Assembly: GCA_036379355.1 (NCBI GenBank)
Contig: DASVGV010000016.1
Location: 1-12,079, forward strand
DNA: 12,079 bases
Reading direction: 5' to 3'
DNA from: CAJCIY01 sp036379355
GTDB lineage: Bacteria; Actinomycetota; Actinomycetes; Mycobacteriales; CAJCIY01
The translations under genes and the position numbers were made by a program. The number at the start of each line of letters is the position of its first letter. The first letter of the stretch is position 1. Of this stretch, positions 1-7,179 are shown piece after piece. The notes below the pieces were generated by a model. It saw only the letters and a program-made list of their open reading frames with translations, was not told the origin of the DNA and did not search any database.

Positions 1-947
1 GGGCGGTCGAGGGAGACCACGGCGCTCAGCGCGGTCAGGTCGAGCAGTCCAGGGATGCGGCGTACGTCCTCCGGCCCGATCTCCAGCTCGCGGACGAGCA
101 GGTCCAGCACGTGCTCGGCCATGTCGTCGGCGACCTCGAGGCGGACGGCGGGCCCGAACCGCCGCCGGACCAGCTCGCGTTCCAGGGCCTGCAGCAGGTC
201 CTCGGACTCGTCCTCCTCGATCTCGACGTCGGCGTTGCGGGTGACCCGGAACAGGTGCCATTCCTGGACGTCCATGCCGGGGAACAGCTGCGGCAGGTGC
301 GCGGCGATGAGCTCCTCGAGCGGGAGGAACAGGACCGTCTCGTCACCGGTCTCGATCTGCACGAACCGGTTCACGTTGTCGGGGACCTTGACGCGCGCGA
401 AGTGCTCGAGGCGCGTCGCGGGCTCGCGGACGACGACGGCGAGGTTCAGCGACAATCCCGAGATGTACGGGAAGGGATGCGAGGGGTCCACCGCGAGCGG
501 GGTGAGGACCGGGAAGACCTGCGAGCGGAAGTAACCGTGCAGGCGGTCCTTCTCGCGCGCGGGCAGGGCATCCCAGGACGCGAGCCCGATCCCTTCCTTC
601 TCCAGTGCGGGGACGAGGTCTGCGGCGAACACCTCCGCCAGCCGCTGCTGGAGCTGCGTCGACCGTTCGCTGATCAGATCGAGCTGGGCCCGGGTGGACA
701 GCCCGTCGGCGCTGCGGACGGTGAGGCCGGTGGCCTGCCGGCGTTTGAGCCCGGCGACCCGCACCATGAAGAACTCGTCCAGGTTGCTCGCGCAGATGGC
801 CGCGAACCGGACCCGTTCGAGCAGCGGTGCGCCGGCGTCCTCCGCGAGCGCGAGGACCCGCGCGTTGAAGTCGAGCCACGACGCCTCCCGGTTCACGAAC
901 CGGTCGGGCGGCAGCTCCGCCCCGGGAGGGGTGGCCAACTCGGTCAT
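1..947 (-). CDS. ppk: Polyphosphate kinase 1, N-terminal part (3' end outside window)
   Basis: Transfers the terminal phosphate of ATP to inorganic polyphosphate, reversibly; a cytoplasmic or membrane-associated housekeeping enzyme. About 315 residues are visible of a family that usually has about 700. The start ATG at 947..945 gives MTELATPPGAEL. The N-terminal domain shows FVNREASWLDFNARVL (17-32) and SNLDEFFMVRVAGLKRR (54-70), where N55 corresponds to the conserved ATP-contacting Asn near position 45 of the E. coli enzyme. The middle domain shows HPFPYISGLSLNLAVVV (157-173) and FRVTRNADVEVEEDE (233-247). The catalytic histidine domains lie beyond the left edge. The frame is open throughout. 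It lies 42 nt downstream of cofC on the same strand, so co-transcription is likely. Alternative start sites are not compelling. The family assignment is very secure. Confidence 0.96.
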   Translation of the reverse strand, partial: MTELATPPGAELPPDRFVNREASWLDFNARVLALAEDAGAPLLERVRFAAICASNLDEFFMVRVAGLKRRQATGLTVRSADGLSTRAQLDLISERSTQLQQRLAEVFAADLVPALEKEGIGLASWDALPAREKDRLHGYFRSQVFPVLTPLAVDPSHPFPYISGLSLNLAVVVREPATRLEHFARVKVPDNVNRFVQIETGDETVLFLPLEELIAAHLPQLFPGMDVQEWHLFRVTRNADVEIEEDESEDLLQALERELVRRRFGPAVRLEVADDMAEHVLDLLVRELEIGPEDVRRIPGLLDLTALSAVVSLDR

Positions 948-989
948 GCCCTGAGTGTCACAGACCGGCCGGTGCCGCGGGTGCCGCCA

Positions 990-1628
990 CTACAGCAGTC
1001 CCGCCTCCCGCCAGCTCGCGCGATGCTCCCGCACCGAGGCCCAGGTCGCCGGTCCCACGCCGAGCACCAGTGCGTCGGACAGGTCGGCGACGGTGTCGAC
1101 GTCCCGCCGGACCCCCGCGGAAGCGCTGGCGGTGAGGTCGACTGCGCCACCGGCCCGGTGCGCGGCGAACGACGCCCCCTCGTACGACGGCGCCAGCGGC
1201 GTCCCGGGTCGCGCAGCCAGCAGGACCGTCCCCGTACCCGCGGAGTCCGCGACGACCCCGCGATCGGCGTCGAGGGCGGCCAGGACCGCCGACAGGGACG
1301 CCGACGTCAGGGCGGGCAGGTCGGCGGCGAGGACCACCACGCCGGAGTGGTGCCATCGCGAGACGGCGGCCGAGGCACCGTGCGCCACCGCCGCCGACAG
1401 GCCCGCCCGCGGGACGTCCGGCTCGACCCGGTCGGCAGGCACCTTGTCGGCGACCAGGGGGTCGTCGGTGACCACGAGCACCGCGGCCACCGACGGGCAG
1501 CCGGCGGCCGCGGCGGCGACGTCGCGGGCCATCGCGAGGGCGAGGGCGGCGCGCGCCTCCGGCCCGGCACCGAGCCGGGACTTGGCCACCGCCAGCTCCT
1601 TCACCGGCAGCACCACGGTCCACGACAT
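990..1628 (-). CDS. cofC: CofC/FbiD: phospholactate or phosphoenolpyruvate guanylyltransferase (coenzyme F420 synthesis)
   Basis: Small nucleotidyltransferase that activates a three-carbon phosphoacid with GTP early in coenzyme F420 synthesis. In mycobacteria the homologue FbiD uses phosphoenolpyruvate; archaeal CofC is described with 2-phospho-L-lactate. The 212 residues fit the family. Visible motifs are LPVKELAVAKSRL (7-19, with K10, K16 and R18 near the nucleotide), VTDD (53-56), GLSAAV (77-82), LAADLPAL (100-107) and DSAGTGTVLL (128-137). RRDVDTVADL (174-183) is a typical C-terminal signature. I chose the ATG at 1628 because GGAG lies 6 nt upstream and the protein then begins MSWTVVLPVK. 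An ATG at 1649 would add seven residues, and its only purine run almost touches the start. It is divergent from the acyltransferase gene and sits upstream of ppk, as fbiD does in mycobacteria. Substrate (PEP versus phospholactate) cannot be read from the sequence. Confidence 0.92.
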   Translation of the reverse strand: MSWTVVLPVKELAVAKSRLGAGPEARAALALAMARDVAAAAAGCPSVAAVLVVTDDPLVADKVPADRVEPDVPRAGLSAAVAHGASAAVSRWHHSGVVVLAADLPALTSASLSAVLAALDADRGVVADSAGTGTVLLAARPGTPLAPSYEGASFAAHRAGGAVDLTASASAGVRRDVDTVADLSDALVLGVGPATWASVREHRASWREAGLL

Positions 1629-1634
1629 GCCGGG

Positions 1635-1640
1635 CTCCAC
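1635..1640 (-). promoter_or_regulatory. Ribosome binding site deciding the cofC start
   Basis: Minus-strand GTGGAG, 6 nt before the ATG at 1628..1626. It favours this start over the in-frame ATG at 1649, whose nearest purine run (GGAAG) is only about 1-2 nt away. Confidence 0.5.
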
Positions 1641-1664
1641 GACCGACATGCTTCCAGCAGGATG

Positions 1665-1689
1665 CGGCAGGGTGTGAGGACACCTGCCG
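1665..1689. repeat. Bulged inverted repeat in the cofC/plsC divergent spacer
   Basis: CGGCAGGGTGT (1665-1675) faces ACACCTGCCG (1680-1689) across the 4-nt loop GAGG. Ten base pairs form if one G is bulged. It lies between the two divergent start codons (1628 and 1708), and its right arm ends one base before the plsC ribosome binding site AAGGGAG (1691-1697). It could be a DNA operator shared by both genes, or an mRNA hairpin affecting plsC translation. No TAnnnT -10 element was convincing on either strand nearby. The function is inferred from position only. Confidence 0.4.
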
Positions 1690-1707
1690 GAAGGGAGCGC
1701 TCTGCAC

Positions 1708-2487
1708 ATGGTCGCCGCCGCGCGCGAGAAGTGGGGCTTCTGGTTCACCCTGTGCATCGCGATCCTCTACCCGGGCAACTGGCTGGTGCGCCGGACGGAC
1801 AAACGCGGATGGGAGCGGGTGCCCAAGGAGGGCGGCGTGATCCTGGCGTTCAACCACGTCTCCGTCACCGACCCGCTGATCATCTGCAAGGAGGTCTTCG
1901 CTGCCGGCCGGCTCCCGCACTACCTCGCCAAGGACTCGATCTTCTCCATCCCCGTGGCCGGCGCGATCATGCGCGGCGCCAAGCAGATCCCCGTCTCGCG
2001 CGGAACCGCCGACGCCGCGCGGGCGCTCGACGACGCTGTCGCGGCCCTGAAACAGGGCTTCTGCGTGATCATCTACCCGGAGGGGACGACCACCCGCGAC
2101 CCGAGGCTCTGGCCCATGCAGGCGCGGACGGGAGTGGCCCGGCTGGCGCTGCTGTCGGGGGTGCCGGTCCTCCCGGTGGCGCAGTGGGGTGCGCACCGCA
2201 TCTACCGCCGGGGCGGGCGGCCGCATCCGTTCCGCCGGCCCACCGTCTCCACGCGGGTCGGCGAGCCGGTCGACCTGTCCCCGTACGAGGGCAAACCGCA
2301 GACGCCCGAGCTCCTCCGTGAGGTCACCGACCTGATCATGAGCCGGATCACGGCGATGCTCGCCGAGATCCGGACCGGCGAGAGCCCGCCGCAGCGGGCC
2401 ACCGTGTGGCGACGCGGCGAGCCGGACCCCCCGCTGGTGGACCTCGAGCCGATCGAGCGGGCGCGCCGGAGAAAGCGGGCGGCATGA
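1708..2487 (+). CDS. PlsC-like 1-acyl-sn-glycerol-3-phosphate acyltransferase
   Basis: Membrane-associated acyltransferase of the lysophosphatidic acid acyltransferase family, which makes phosphatidate from an acyl donor and lysophosphatidate; other lysolipid acceptors are possible. It has 259 residues, usual for the family. A hydrophobic N-terminal stretch, WFTLCIAILYPGNWL (12-26), is followed by the catalytic motif NHVSVTD (N49, H50, D55). SRGT (97-100) and IIYPEGTTTRD (121-131, with E125) are the acceptor-phosphate motifs, and GVPVLPVAQWGAH (151-163) is the fourth block. The basic tail ERARRRKRAA is probably cytoplasmic. The ATG at 1708 has AAGGGAG 10 nt upstream. The stop overlaps the gpsA start (ATGA), so the two are probably translationally coupled. 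The pairing is sensible because GpsA supplies the glycerol-3-phosphate backbone. The family is certain; the precise acceptor lipid is not. Confidence 0.92.
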   Translation: MVAAAREKWGFWFTLCIAILYPGNWLVRRTDKRGWERVPKEGGVILAFNHVSVTDPLIICKEVFAAGRLPHYLAKDSIFSIPVAGAIMRGAKQIPVSRGTADAARALDDAVAALKQGFCVIIYPEGTTTRDPRLWPMQARTGVARLALLSGVPVLPVAQWGAHRIYRRGGRPHPFRRPTVSTRVGEPVDLSPYEGKPQTPELLREVTDLIMSRITAMLAEIRTGESPPQRATVWRRGEPDPPLVDLEPIERARRRKRAA

Positions 2488-3479
2488 AGCGAGCGGCCGT
2501 GCTCGGCACCGGGTCCTGGGGCACGACGTTCGCCAAGGTGCTTGCCGACGCCGGAACCCCGACAGTTCTCTGGGCTCGCCGGCCGGACGTCGCGGGGGAC
2601 GTCACCCAGCGGCACCGGAACTCGGCCTATCTGCCCGACATCCGCCTCCCCGACGAGCTCACCGCCACCGTCGATGCGCAGCAGGCACTCGAGGGCGCCG
2701 ACCTCGTCGTGCTGGCGGTGCCCTCGCAGACCCTGCGGGACAACCTCGCCGCGGTCGCTGCGCACCTCGCGCCCGAAGCGCTCCTCGTCAGCCTCATGAA
2801 GGGAGTGGAGCTAGGAACGACCCGGCGGATGAGCGAGGTCATCTCCGACGTGACCGGGGCCGAGCCGTCCCGGGTCGCGGTCGTCAGCGGGCCCAACCTT
2901 GCCCACGAGATCGCTGCCGAGCAGCCCACCGCGACCGTCGTCGCCTGCGCCGACCACGAACGGGCCTGCCGGCTGCAGGCCGCGATGACGACGCGCTACT
3001 TCCGCCCGTACACCAACAACGACGTCGTGGGGACCGAGATCGGCGGCGCCGTGAAGAACGTGGTGGCTCTGGCGGCCGGGATCGCCCGCGGCATGGGGTT
3101 CGGTGACAACTCGCTGGCCACGATCGTGACGCGGGGACTGGCGGAGACGGCGCGCCTCGGGGTGGCCGTGGGCGCGGAGGAGGGCACGTTCGCCGGCCTC
3201 GCCGGCCTGGGCGACCTCGTCGCCACCTGCTCGTCGCCGCTGTCGCGCAACCGCGCCTTCGGCGAACGGCTCGGTCGGGGGCAGACCGTCGCCGAGGCCG
3301 TCGCGGGCACGGCACAGACCGCCGAGGGTGTGAAGTCGTGCCGGGCCATCCTCGACCTTGCGCTCGCGCACGGGGTCGACATGCCGATCACGCAGGCGGT
3401 CGTGCACGTCGTCCACGACGGCATGACGCCGGTCGAGATGCTGCGCAGCCTGATGAGCCGGGAGGTCAAGCCCGAATGA
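2484..3479 (+). CDS. gpsA: NAD(P)-dependent glycerol-3-phosphate dehydrogenase
   Basis: Cytoplasmic enzyme that reduces dihydroxyacetone phosphate to sn-glycerol-3-phosphate, the backbone of membrane phospholipids. It has 331 residues, normal for GpsA. The Rossmann motif is AAVLGTGSWGTTFAKVL (4-20). Further signatures are LAVPSQTLR (77-85), SLMKGVE (103-109, K106), VSGPNLAHEI (134-143), GGAVKNVVALAAG (187-199, with catalytic Lys191), FGDNSLATIVTRGLAE (206-221), and GLGDLVATCSSPLSRNRAFG (241-260). I chose the ATG at 2484 because it puts the Rossmann glycines at the usual position and overlaps the plsC stop. An upstream in-frame start at 2406 would add 26 low-complexity residues encoded inside plsC. 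Its own TGA overlaps the next gene's ATG. Confidence 0.97.
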   Translation: MKRAAVLGTGSWGTTFAKVLADAGTPTVLWARRPDVAGDVTQRHRNSAYLPDIRLPDELTATVDAQQALEGADLVVLAVPSQTLRDNLAAVAAHLAPEALLVSLMKGVELGTTRRMSEVISDVTGAEPSRVAVVSGPNLAHEIAAEQPTATVVACADHERACRLQAAMTTRYFRPYTNNDVVGTEIGGAVKNVVALAAGIARGMGFGDNSLATIVTRGLAETARLGVAVGAEEGTFAGLAGLGDLVATCSSPLSRNRAFGERLGRGQTVAEAVAGTAQTAEGVKSCRAILDLALAHGVDMPITQAVVHVVHDGMTPVEMLRSLMSREVKPE

Positions 3480-4675
3480 CGGCCGACGGTGAGCAGACCA
3501 GGGCGTTGAGACCACCTGCCGCACAGCGGTTTGCGCAGCGGCCCTTGGCGCTGCCGGTGCATCGGTCGACGACGTACGCCTTCGACACGGCACAGCAGTA
3601 CGCGGACGTCCTCGCCGGCGACGATGCCGGCTACTGCTACGCCCGGATCGACAACCCCACGGCGGACGCGTTCGCCGCCGGCGTCGCCGCGATGGAGGGG
3701 TTGGCGGTTCCGTACGACGTCGTCGGTCAGCCGTTCGCCTCGGGCATGGCCGCCATCTCGACGACGCTCATGGCCCTCACCTCCGCCGGCGGGCACGTCG
3801 TCGCCGCCCGCGAGCTGTACGGCGGCACGTACGGCCTGTTGGCCAACCAGCTGTCGCGGTTCGGGGTCACCACGACCTTCGTGGACGTGAGTGACATCGA
3901 GGCGGTCCGGTCCGCGATGACCGCCGCGACGGCGGTGGTGTGGGCGGAGACCATCGCCAACCCCACCCTGTCGGTCGCCGACCTGCCGCGCCTCGCGGAG
4001 GTGGCGCACTCGGTGGGTGCGCTGCTGGTCGTGGACTCGACGTTCGCCTCGCCGGCGGTGTGCCGGCCGCTCGACCACGGCGCCGACCTGGTCGTCCACT
4101 CGGCGACGAAGTACCTGGGCGGGCACAGCGACGTCACCGGCGGCGTCGTGTGCGGGCGCCGGGAGCTCGTCGAGGCCGTACGGGCCGTCCGCATCGACCT
4201 CGGCGGGTCGTTGGCGCCCGACGAGGCGTACCTGTTGGCACGGGGGCTGCAGACCCTGCCCCTGCGGGTCGAGCGGCACTGCGCGTCGGCGCTCGCCCTC
4301 GCGCGGGCCCTGGACGGTGACCCGGCGCTGGAGCGCATCGACTATCCGGGCCTGGATGCCCATCGCGATCACGCGCTGGCCGCGCGGCTGCTGCTGCACG
4401 GGCGCTACGGCGGCGTGGTGACCGTGACGCCCGCCGGCGGACGCGAGGCGGGCCTCGCCTTCTGCGACGCCCTGCGCCTCGTCCAGGTCGCGACATCGCT
4501 CGGGGGCACGCACTCGCTGGTGAGTCCGGTCGCCTCGACCACGCACCGCCAGCTGTCCGACGAGGCACTGCGGGCGGCGGGCATCGGACCGGCGGCCTGC
4601 CGCATCAGCGTCGGCCTGGAGGACCCGGAGGACCTGGTCGCGGACGTCCGCCAGGCGCTGGCCTCGCTGCCGTAG
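3476..4675 (+). CDS. Transsulfuration-type PLP enzyme (cystathionine gamma-synthase/lyase family)
   Basis: Fold-type I pyridoxal-phosphate enzyme of the Cys/Met metabolism family, acting on sulfur or homoserine-derived amino acids. It has 399 residues, typical length. Visible residues are YARIDNPT (55-62, R57 for PLP phosphate), FASGMAAI (87-94), YGGTYGLL (115-122, Y115 stacking on PLP), DSTFASP (187-193, with D187), HSATKYLGGHSDVTGG (208-223, Schiff-base Lys212), SLGGTHSLVSPVASTTH (341-357) and CRISVGLED (375-383, R376 for the substrate carboxylate). The Cys that follows the YG of methionine gamma-lyases is Gly here (G117), which argues against that activity. Gamma-synthase, gamma-lyase and O-acylhomoserine sulfhydrylase remain possible. 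The ATG at 3476 overlaps the gpsA stop (ATGA). I know of no equivalent between gpsA and ddl in mycobacteria, so this gene looks like a lineage-specific addition to the operon. Confidence 0.9.
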   Translation: MTADGEQTRALRPPAAQRFAQRPLALPVHRSTTYAFDTAQQYADVLAGDDAGYCYARIDNPTADAFAAGVAAMEGLAVPYDVVGQPFASGMAAISTTLMALTSAGGHVVAARELYGGTYGLLANQLSRFGVTTTFVDVSDIEAVRSAMTAATAVVWAETIANPTLSVADLPRLAEVAHSVGALLVVDSTFASPAVCRPLDHGADLVVHSATKYLGGHSDVTGGVVCGRRELVEAVRAVRIDLGGSLAPDEAYLLARGLQTLPLRVERHCASALALARALDGDPALERIDYPGLDAHRDHALAARLLLHGRYGGVVTVTPAGGREAGLAFCDALRLVQVATSLGGTHSLVSPVASTTHRQLSDEALRAAGIGPAACRISVGLEDPEDLVADVRQALASLP

Positions 4676-4684
4676 GTTTCCCCG

Positions 4685-5728
4685 GTGGCGCGGATTCGGG
4701 TGGCCGTGGTGTTCGGCGGCCGCAGCAGCGAGCACGCGGTCTCGTGCATCAGCGCGGCATCGGTGCTGCGGGCGCTGGATCCCGAGCGGTACGAGGCACT
4801 TGCTGTCGGCATCACGCCGGACGGCCGGTGGGTGGCCGCCGACGTCGAGCCGTCGGCGCTGGAGATGCACGGCCGCGAGCTGCCTGCCGTGCCCACGACC
4901 GGTGCGGAGGTGGCGCTGGTGTCGGGCGGGCTGCGCGTCCTCGACCGTCCCGGCCTTCCCGCCGGGGTCGACGTCGCGTTCCCCGTGCTGCACGGTCCGT
5001 TCGGTGAGGACGGCACCGTGCAGGGTCTGTTCGAGATGGCCGGCATCCCCTACGTCGGCAGCGGGGTCTTCGCGTCCGCGGCGGCGATGGACAAGCAGCA
5101 GATGAAGGCGCTCATGCGCGCCGAAGGCCTGCCGATCGGTGCGTACGCCGTGCTCCGGCCGGGCGACCCGGTCGAGGTGCCCTTCGAGGGGCCCTGGTTC
5201 GTCAAGCCCGCGCGGGCCGGCTCGTCGATGGGCATCTCGAAGGTGGGCACGCGCGACGGCCTCGGCGCGGCCGTGGCCGAGGCCCGGCGGCACGACCCCA
5301 AGGTCGTGGTCGAGGCGATGATCACCGGCCGCGAGATCGAGTGCGGAGTCCTCGGCGGCGACCCGCCGACCGCGAGCGTGCCCGCCGAGATCCACGTGCA
5401 CGGCCACGACTTCTACGACTTCGACGCCAAGTACCACCCGGACGAGGGCACGACGTTCGACATCCCCGCCCGCCTCGACGCCGAGACCACCCGCATGGTG
5501 CAGGACATGGCGGTCCGCACCTTCCGGGCACTCGACGCCGAGGGCCTGGCCCGCGTCGACTTCTTCCTCACCGACCGCGGCCTGGTCGTCAACGAGATCA
5601 ACACCATGCCCGGGTTCACGCCGACCTCGATGTACCCGCAGATGTGGGCCGCGTCGGGACTGCCGTACCCCGACCTGGTGGACCGGCTCGTCCAGCTCGC
5701 GCTCAAGCGGGGTACGGGCCTGCGCTGA
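4685..5728 (+). CDS. ddl: D-alanine--D-alanine ligase
   Basis: ATP-grasp ligase that joins two D-alanines for the peptidoglycan precursor, in the cytoplasm. It has 347 residues. It shows VVFGGRSSEHAVSCISA (8-24, E16 near the first D-Ala), HGPFGEDGTVQG (103-114), WFVKPARAGSSMGISKV (171-187, ATP loop), FYDFDAKYHPDEGTTFDIPA (243-262), ARVDFFLTDRGLVVNEINTM (289-308, with D292, E304 and N306 for magnesium) and PGFTPTSMYPQMW (309-321). The tyrosine ending AKY (Y250) is the residue associated with D-Ala-D-Ala rather than D-Ala-D-lactate formation. The start is GTG, 9 nt after the previous stop, with only a weak AGG upstream, so reinitiation from the previous gene is likely. No in-frame start nearer the conserved N terminus exists. 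Confidence 0.96.
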   Translation: MARIRVAVVFGGRSSEHAVSCISAASVLRALDPERYEALAVGITPDGRWVAADVEPSALEMHGRELPAVPTTGAEVALVSGGLRVLDRPGLPAGVDVAFPVLHGPFGEDGTVQGLFEMAGIPYVGSGVFASAAAMDKQQMKALMRAEGLPIGAYAVLRPGDPVEVPFEGPWFVKPARAGSSMGISKVGTRDGLGAAVAEARRHDPKVVVEAMITGREIECGVLGGDPPTASVPAEIHVHGHDFYDFDAKYHPDEGTTFDIPARLDAETTRMVQDMAVRTFRALDAEGLARVDFFLTDRGLVVNEINTMPGFTPTSMYPQMWAASGLPYPDLVDRLVQLALKRGTGLR

Positions 5729-5826
5729 GCCTCGGGGTCGCTCCGCGCTGAGGCGCCGTGCTGAGCGTTGGACTCACCCGTCTCGAAAGAGCCTGTGGAA
5801 CAAGCACTTTCGTAAGTTCCGGGTGA

Positions 5827-5832
5827 TAGACT
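5827..5832 (+). promoter_or_regulatory. Candidate -10 element of the HNH gene (leaderless transcript)
   Basis: TAGACT fits the actinobacterial -10 pattern TAnnnT. Six bases separate it from the A of the start codon at 5839, the spacing expected if transcription begins at the ATG itself. No clear -35 hexamer is visible around 5803-5810. No ribosome binding site lies upstream of the ATG, which agrees with leaderless translation. Confidence 0.5.
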
Positions 5833-5848
5833 TCGAACATGCGTTCGA
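5833..5848. promoter_or_regulatory. LexA-binding SOS box over the HNH start codon
   Basis: TCGAACATGCGTTCGA is an exact match to TCGAAC-N4-GTTCGA, the mycobacterial SOS box consensus recognised by LexA. The two 6-base arms are perfectly complementary. The 4-base spacer is ATGC, so it contains the start codon of the HNH gene (5839-5841). LexA bound here would cover the predicted transcription start and the region just after the -10 element, so repression is expected until RecA-driven LexA cleavage after DNA damage. The match is seen in the sequence; regulation is inferred. A perfect 12-base specified match at a promoter is unlikely to be chance. Confidence 0.85.
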
Positions 5849-7179
5849 GTCCGACTGGCGTGGCCGCAGTCGACGCGCCCGACTGTCCGCAACTGGCGGA
5901 GATCGAGGCGTTATTGGACACGGTCCGGGCGCTCGAAGGCGAGGTGGCGCGTCTGCGGGGTCGCCAGGCCGCGGCGATCGCCGACCTCGACCGGCGGATC
6001 CCCGCGTTCTTCCCGGACGCGGTGCGCGAGGAGCTCATGGTCGCGTGCCGTATCACCGAGGCGCAGGCCCGGCGTCGGCACGAGACGGCGCGGGCGCTGG
6101 CCGGGCGCCTCCGGCACACGCGGGAAGCCCTGGAGCGCGGTCGCATCAGCTTCGAGCATGCGGTCCAGATGGCGGATGCCACCAGCCGGCTGGATCCTGC
6201 GCAGACGGCGCTCGTGGAGACCGAGGTCCTGGACGACCCGCGTGCCGTGACGCCCGGTCAGCTGGGCTGGCGCGCGCGGCAGGCCGCGGAACGGCTGGTG
6301 CCACTCGATCCGCCCGTCCCCGACCCGCGCTGGCCGGCCCGGTCACTGGACGCCTACTGGCATCCGGACGGCACCGTCGACTACGGCCTGCACCTTCCGC
6401 CGGCCGAGGCGGCGGTGGTCGCGACATGGGTTGGGTCGGCGGGCGGCCGCTCCGGGCCCGAGGATCATCGTCGGCCGACCGAACGGCGGGCCGACGCCCT
6501 GGTTGCGTTGATCCGTCAAGCGCTGGACACCGGGCAGCTGCCGGCGGCCGGAGATGCCCGACGGCCGCACGTGGACCTGCTCGCCGACGTCGACCAGCTG
6601 CGCGCGGACGCCACCGGCCACGTGCTCGTCAACGGCCGGCCGCTGCCCGGGAAACTGCTGCGCGAGCTGGTCTGCGAGCCAGACCTGCGACTGTCGGTCA
6701 CGTGCGACGACACGCTGGCGGACCAGGGCCGCAGTCACCGGCTCGTCACCCCTGCCCTGCGCGGACGACTCGCGGTACGGGACCAGCACTGCCGTTTCCC
6801 GGGTTGCGACCAGCGGCCGCGCGCCTGCCGGGCCCACCACATCGTGCACTGGGCCGACGGCGGCTCGACCGATCTGGCCAATCTCCTGCTGCTCTGCTCG
6901 CGCCATCACGCGGCCGTCCACGGCGGCTGGCAGGTGCGGCTCGAGCCCGACGCGACCGTCACCTGGACCAGTCCCGGCGGCCAACGCATCAGCCAGGAGT
7001 CCGACCTGCGCTACCTCGTCGAGCCCGAAGACCTCACCGACAGCGAGCTCGAGACCACGCACCCCCACCATCCCGGCTGGGTCCGGCCCTGGTGGGAGTA
7101 CTTCTGCCTCGACCGCCCGCCTCCGGAGCCGCGCGCGGAGCCCTCGCCGCCCTCCGACGACGGGCCCTGCCCGTTCTGA
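5839..7179 (+). CDS. DUF222/HNH endonuclease domain protein (13E12-repeat family), SOS-box controlled
   Basis: Predicted nuclease of the DUF222 plus HNH family, abundant in actinobacteria and known in mycobacteria as 13E12 repeat proteins; the biological role is not established. It has 446 residues. Residues 20-50 (LAEIEALLDTVRALEGEVAR) look like an amphipathic or coiled-coil helix. DUF222 covers roughly 20-300, with the family hallmark RGRISFEHAVQMADATS (100-116). The HNH module is at about 313-365: RDQHCRFPGCD (314-324), CRAHHIVHWADGGSTDLANL (330-349) and LCSRHHAAVHGGW (352-364). C318, C323, C353 and H356 are likely zinc ligands and H333/H334 the catalytic pair, so the nuclease looks intact. 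The tail after 420 is proline- and acid-rich. The start at 5839 lies inside a perfect SOS box and directly behind a -10 element. The gene stands alone between ddl and a convergent DUF3515 gene, 24 nt from the latter's stop. It is absent from this position in mycobacteria as I recall them, so it is probably acquired. Confidence 0.9.
   Translation: MRSSPTGVAAVDAPDCPQLAEIEALLDTVRALEGEVARLRGRQAAAIADLDRRIPAFFPDAVREELMVACRITEAQARRRHETARALAGRLRHTREALERGRISFEHAVQMADATSRLDPAQTALVETEVLDDPRAVTPGQLGWRARQAAERLVPLDPPVPDPRWPARSLDAYWHPDGTVDYGLHLPPAEAAVVATWVGSAGGRSGPEDHRRPTERRADALVALIRQALDTGQLPAAGDARRPHVDLLADVDQLRADATGHVLVNGRPLPGKLLRELVCEPDLRLSVTCDDTLADQGRSHRLVTPALRGRLAVRDQHCRFPGCDQRPRACRAHHIVHWADGGSTDLANLLLLCSRHHAAVHGGWQVRLEPDATVTWTSPGGQRISQESDLRYLVEPEDLTDSELETTHPHHPGWVRPWWEYFCLDRPPPEPRAEPSPPSDDGPCPF

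Noticed and set aside
111..2321. A 736-codon plus-strand open frame across ppk and cofC, and similar long frames at 958-2226, 2996-5437, 8953-10863, 9077-10915 and 10570-11982
   Set aside because: They lie antisense or out of frame to well-recognised genes, are rich in Arg/Gly/Ala/Pro/His, and show no family signature. Long shadow frames are expected in very GC-rich DNA.
5729..5754. Possible terminator hairpin after ddl (GCCTCGG with CTGAGGC)
   Set aside because: Only seven pairs including one G-T, a 12-nt loop and no T-run afterwards; too weak to call as a terminator.
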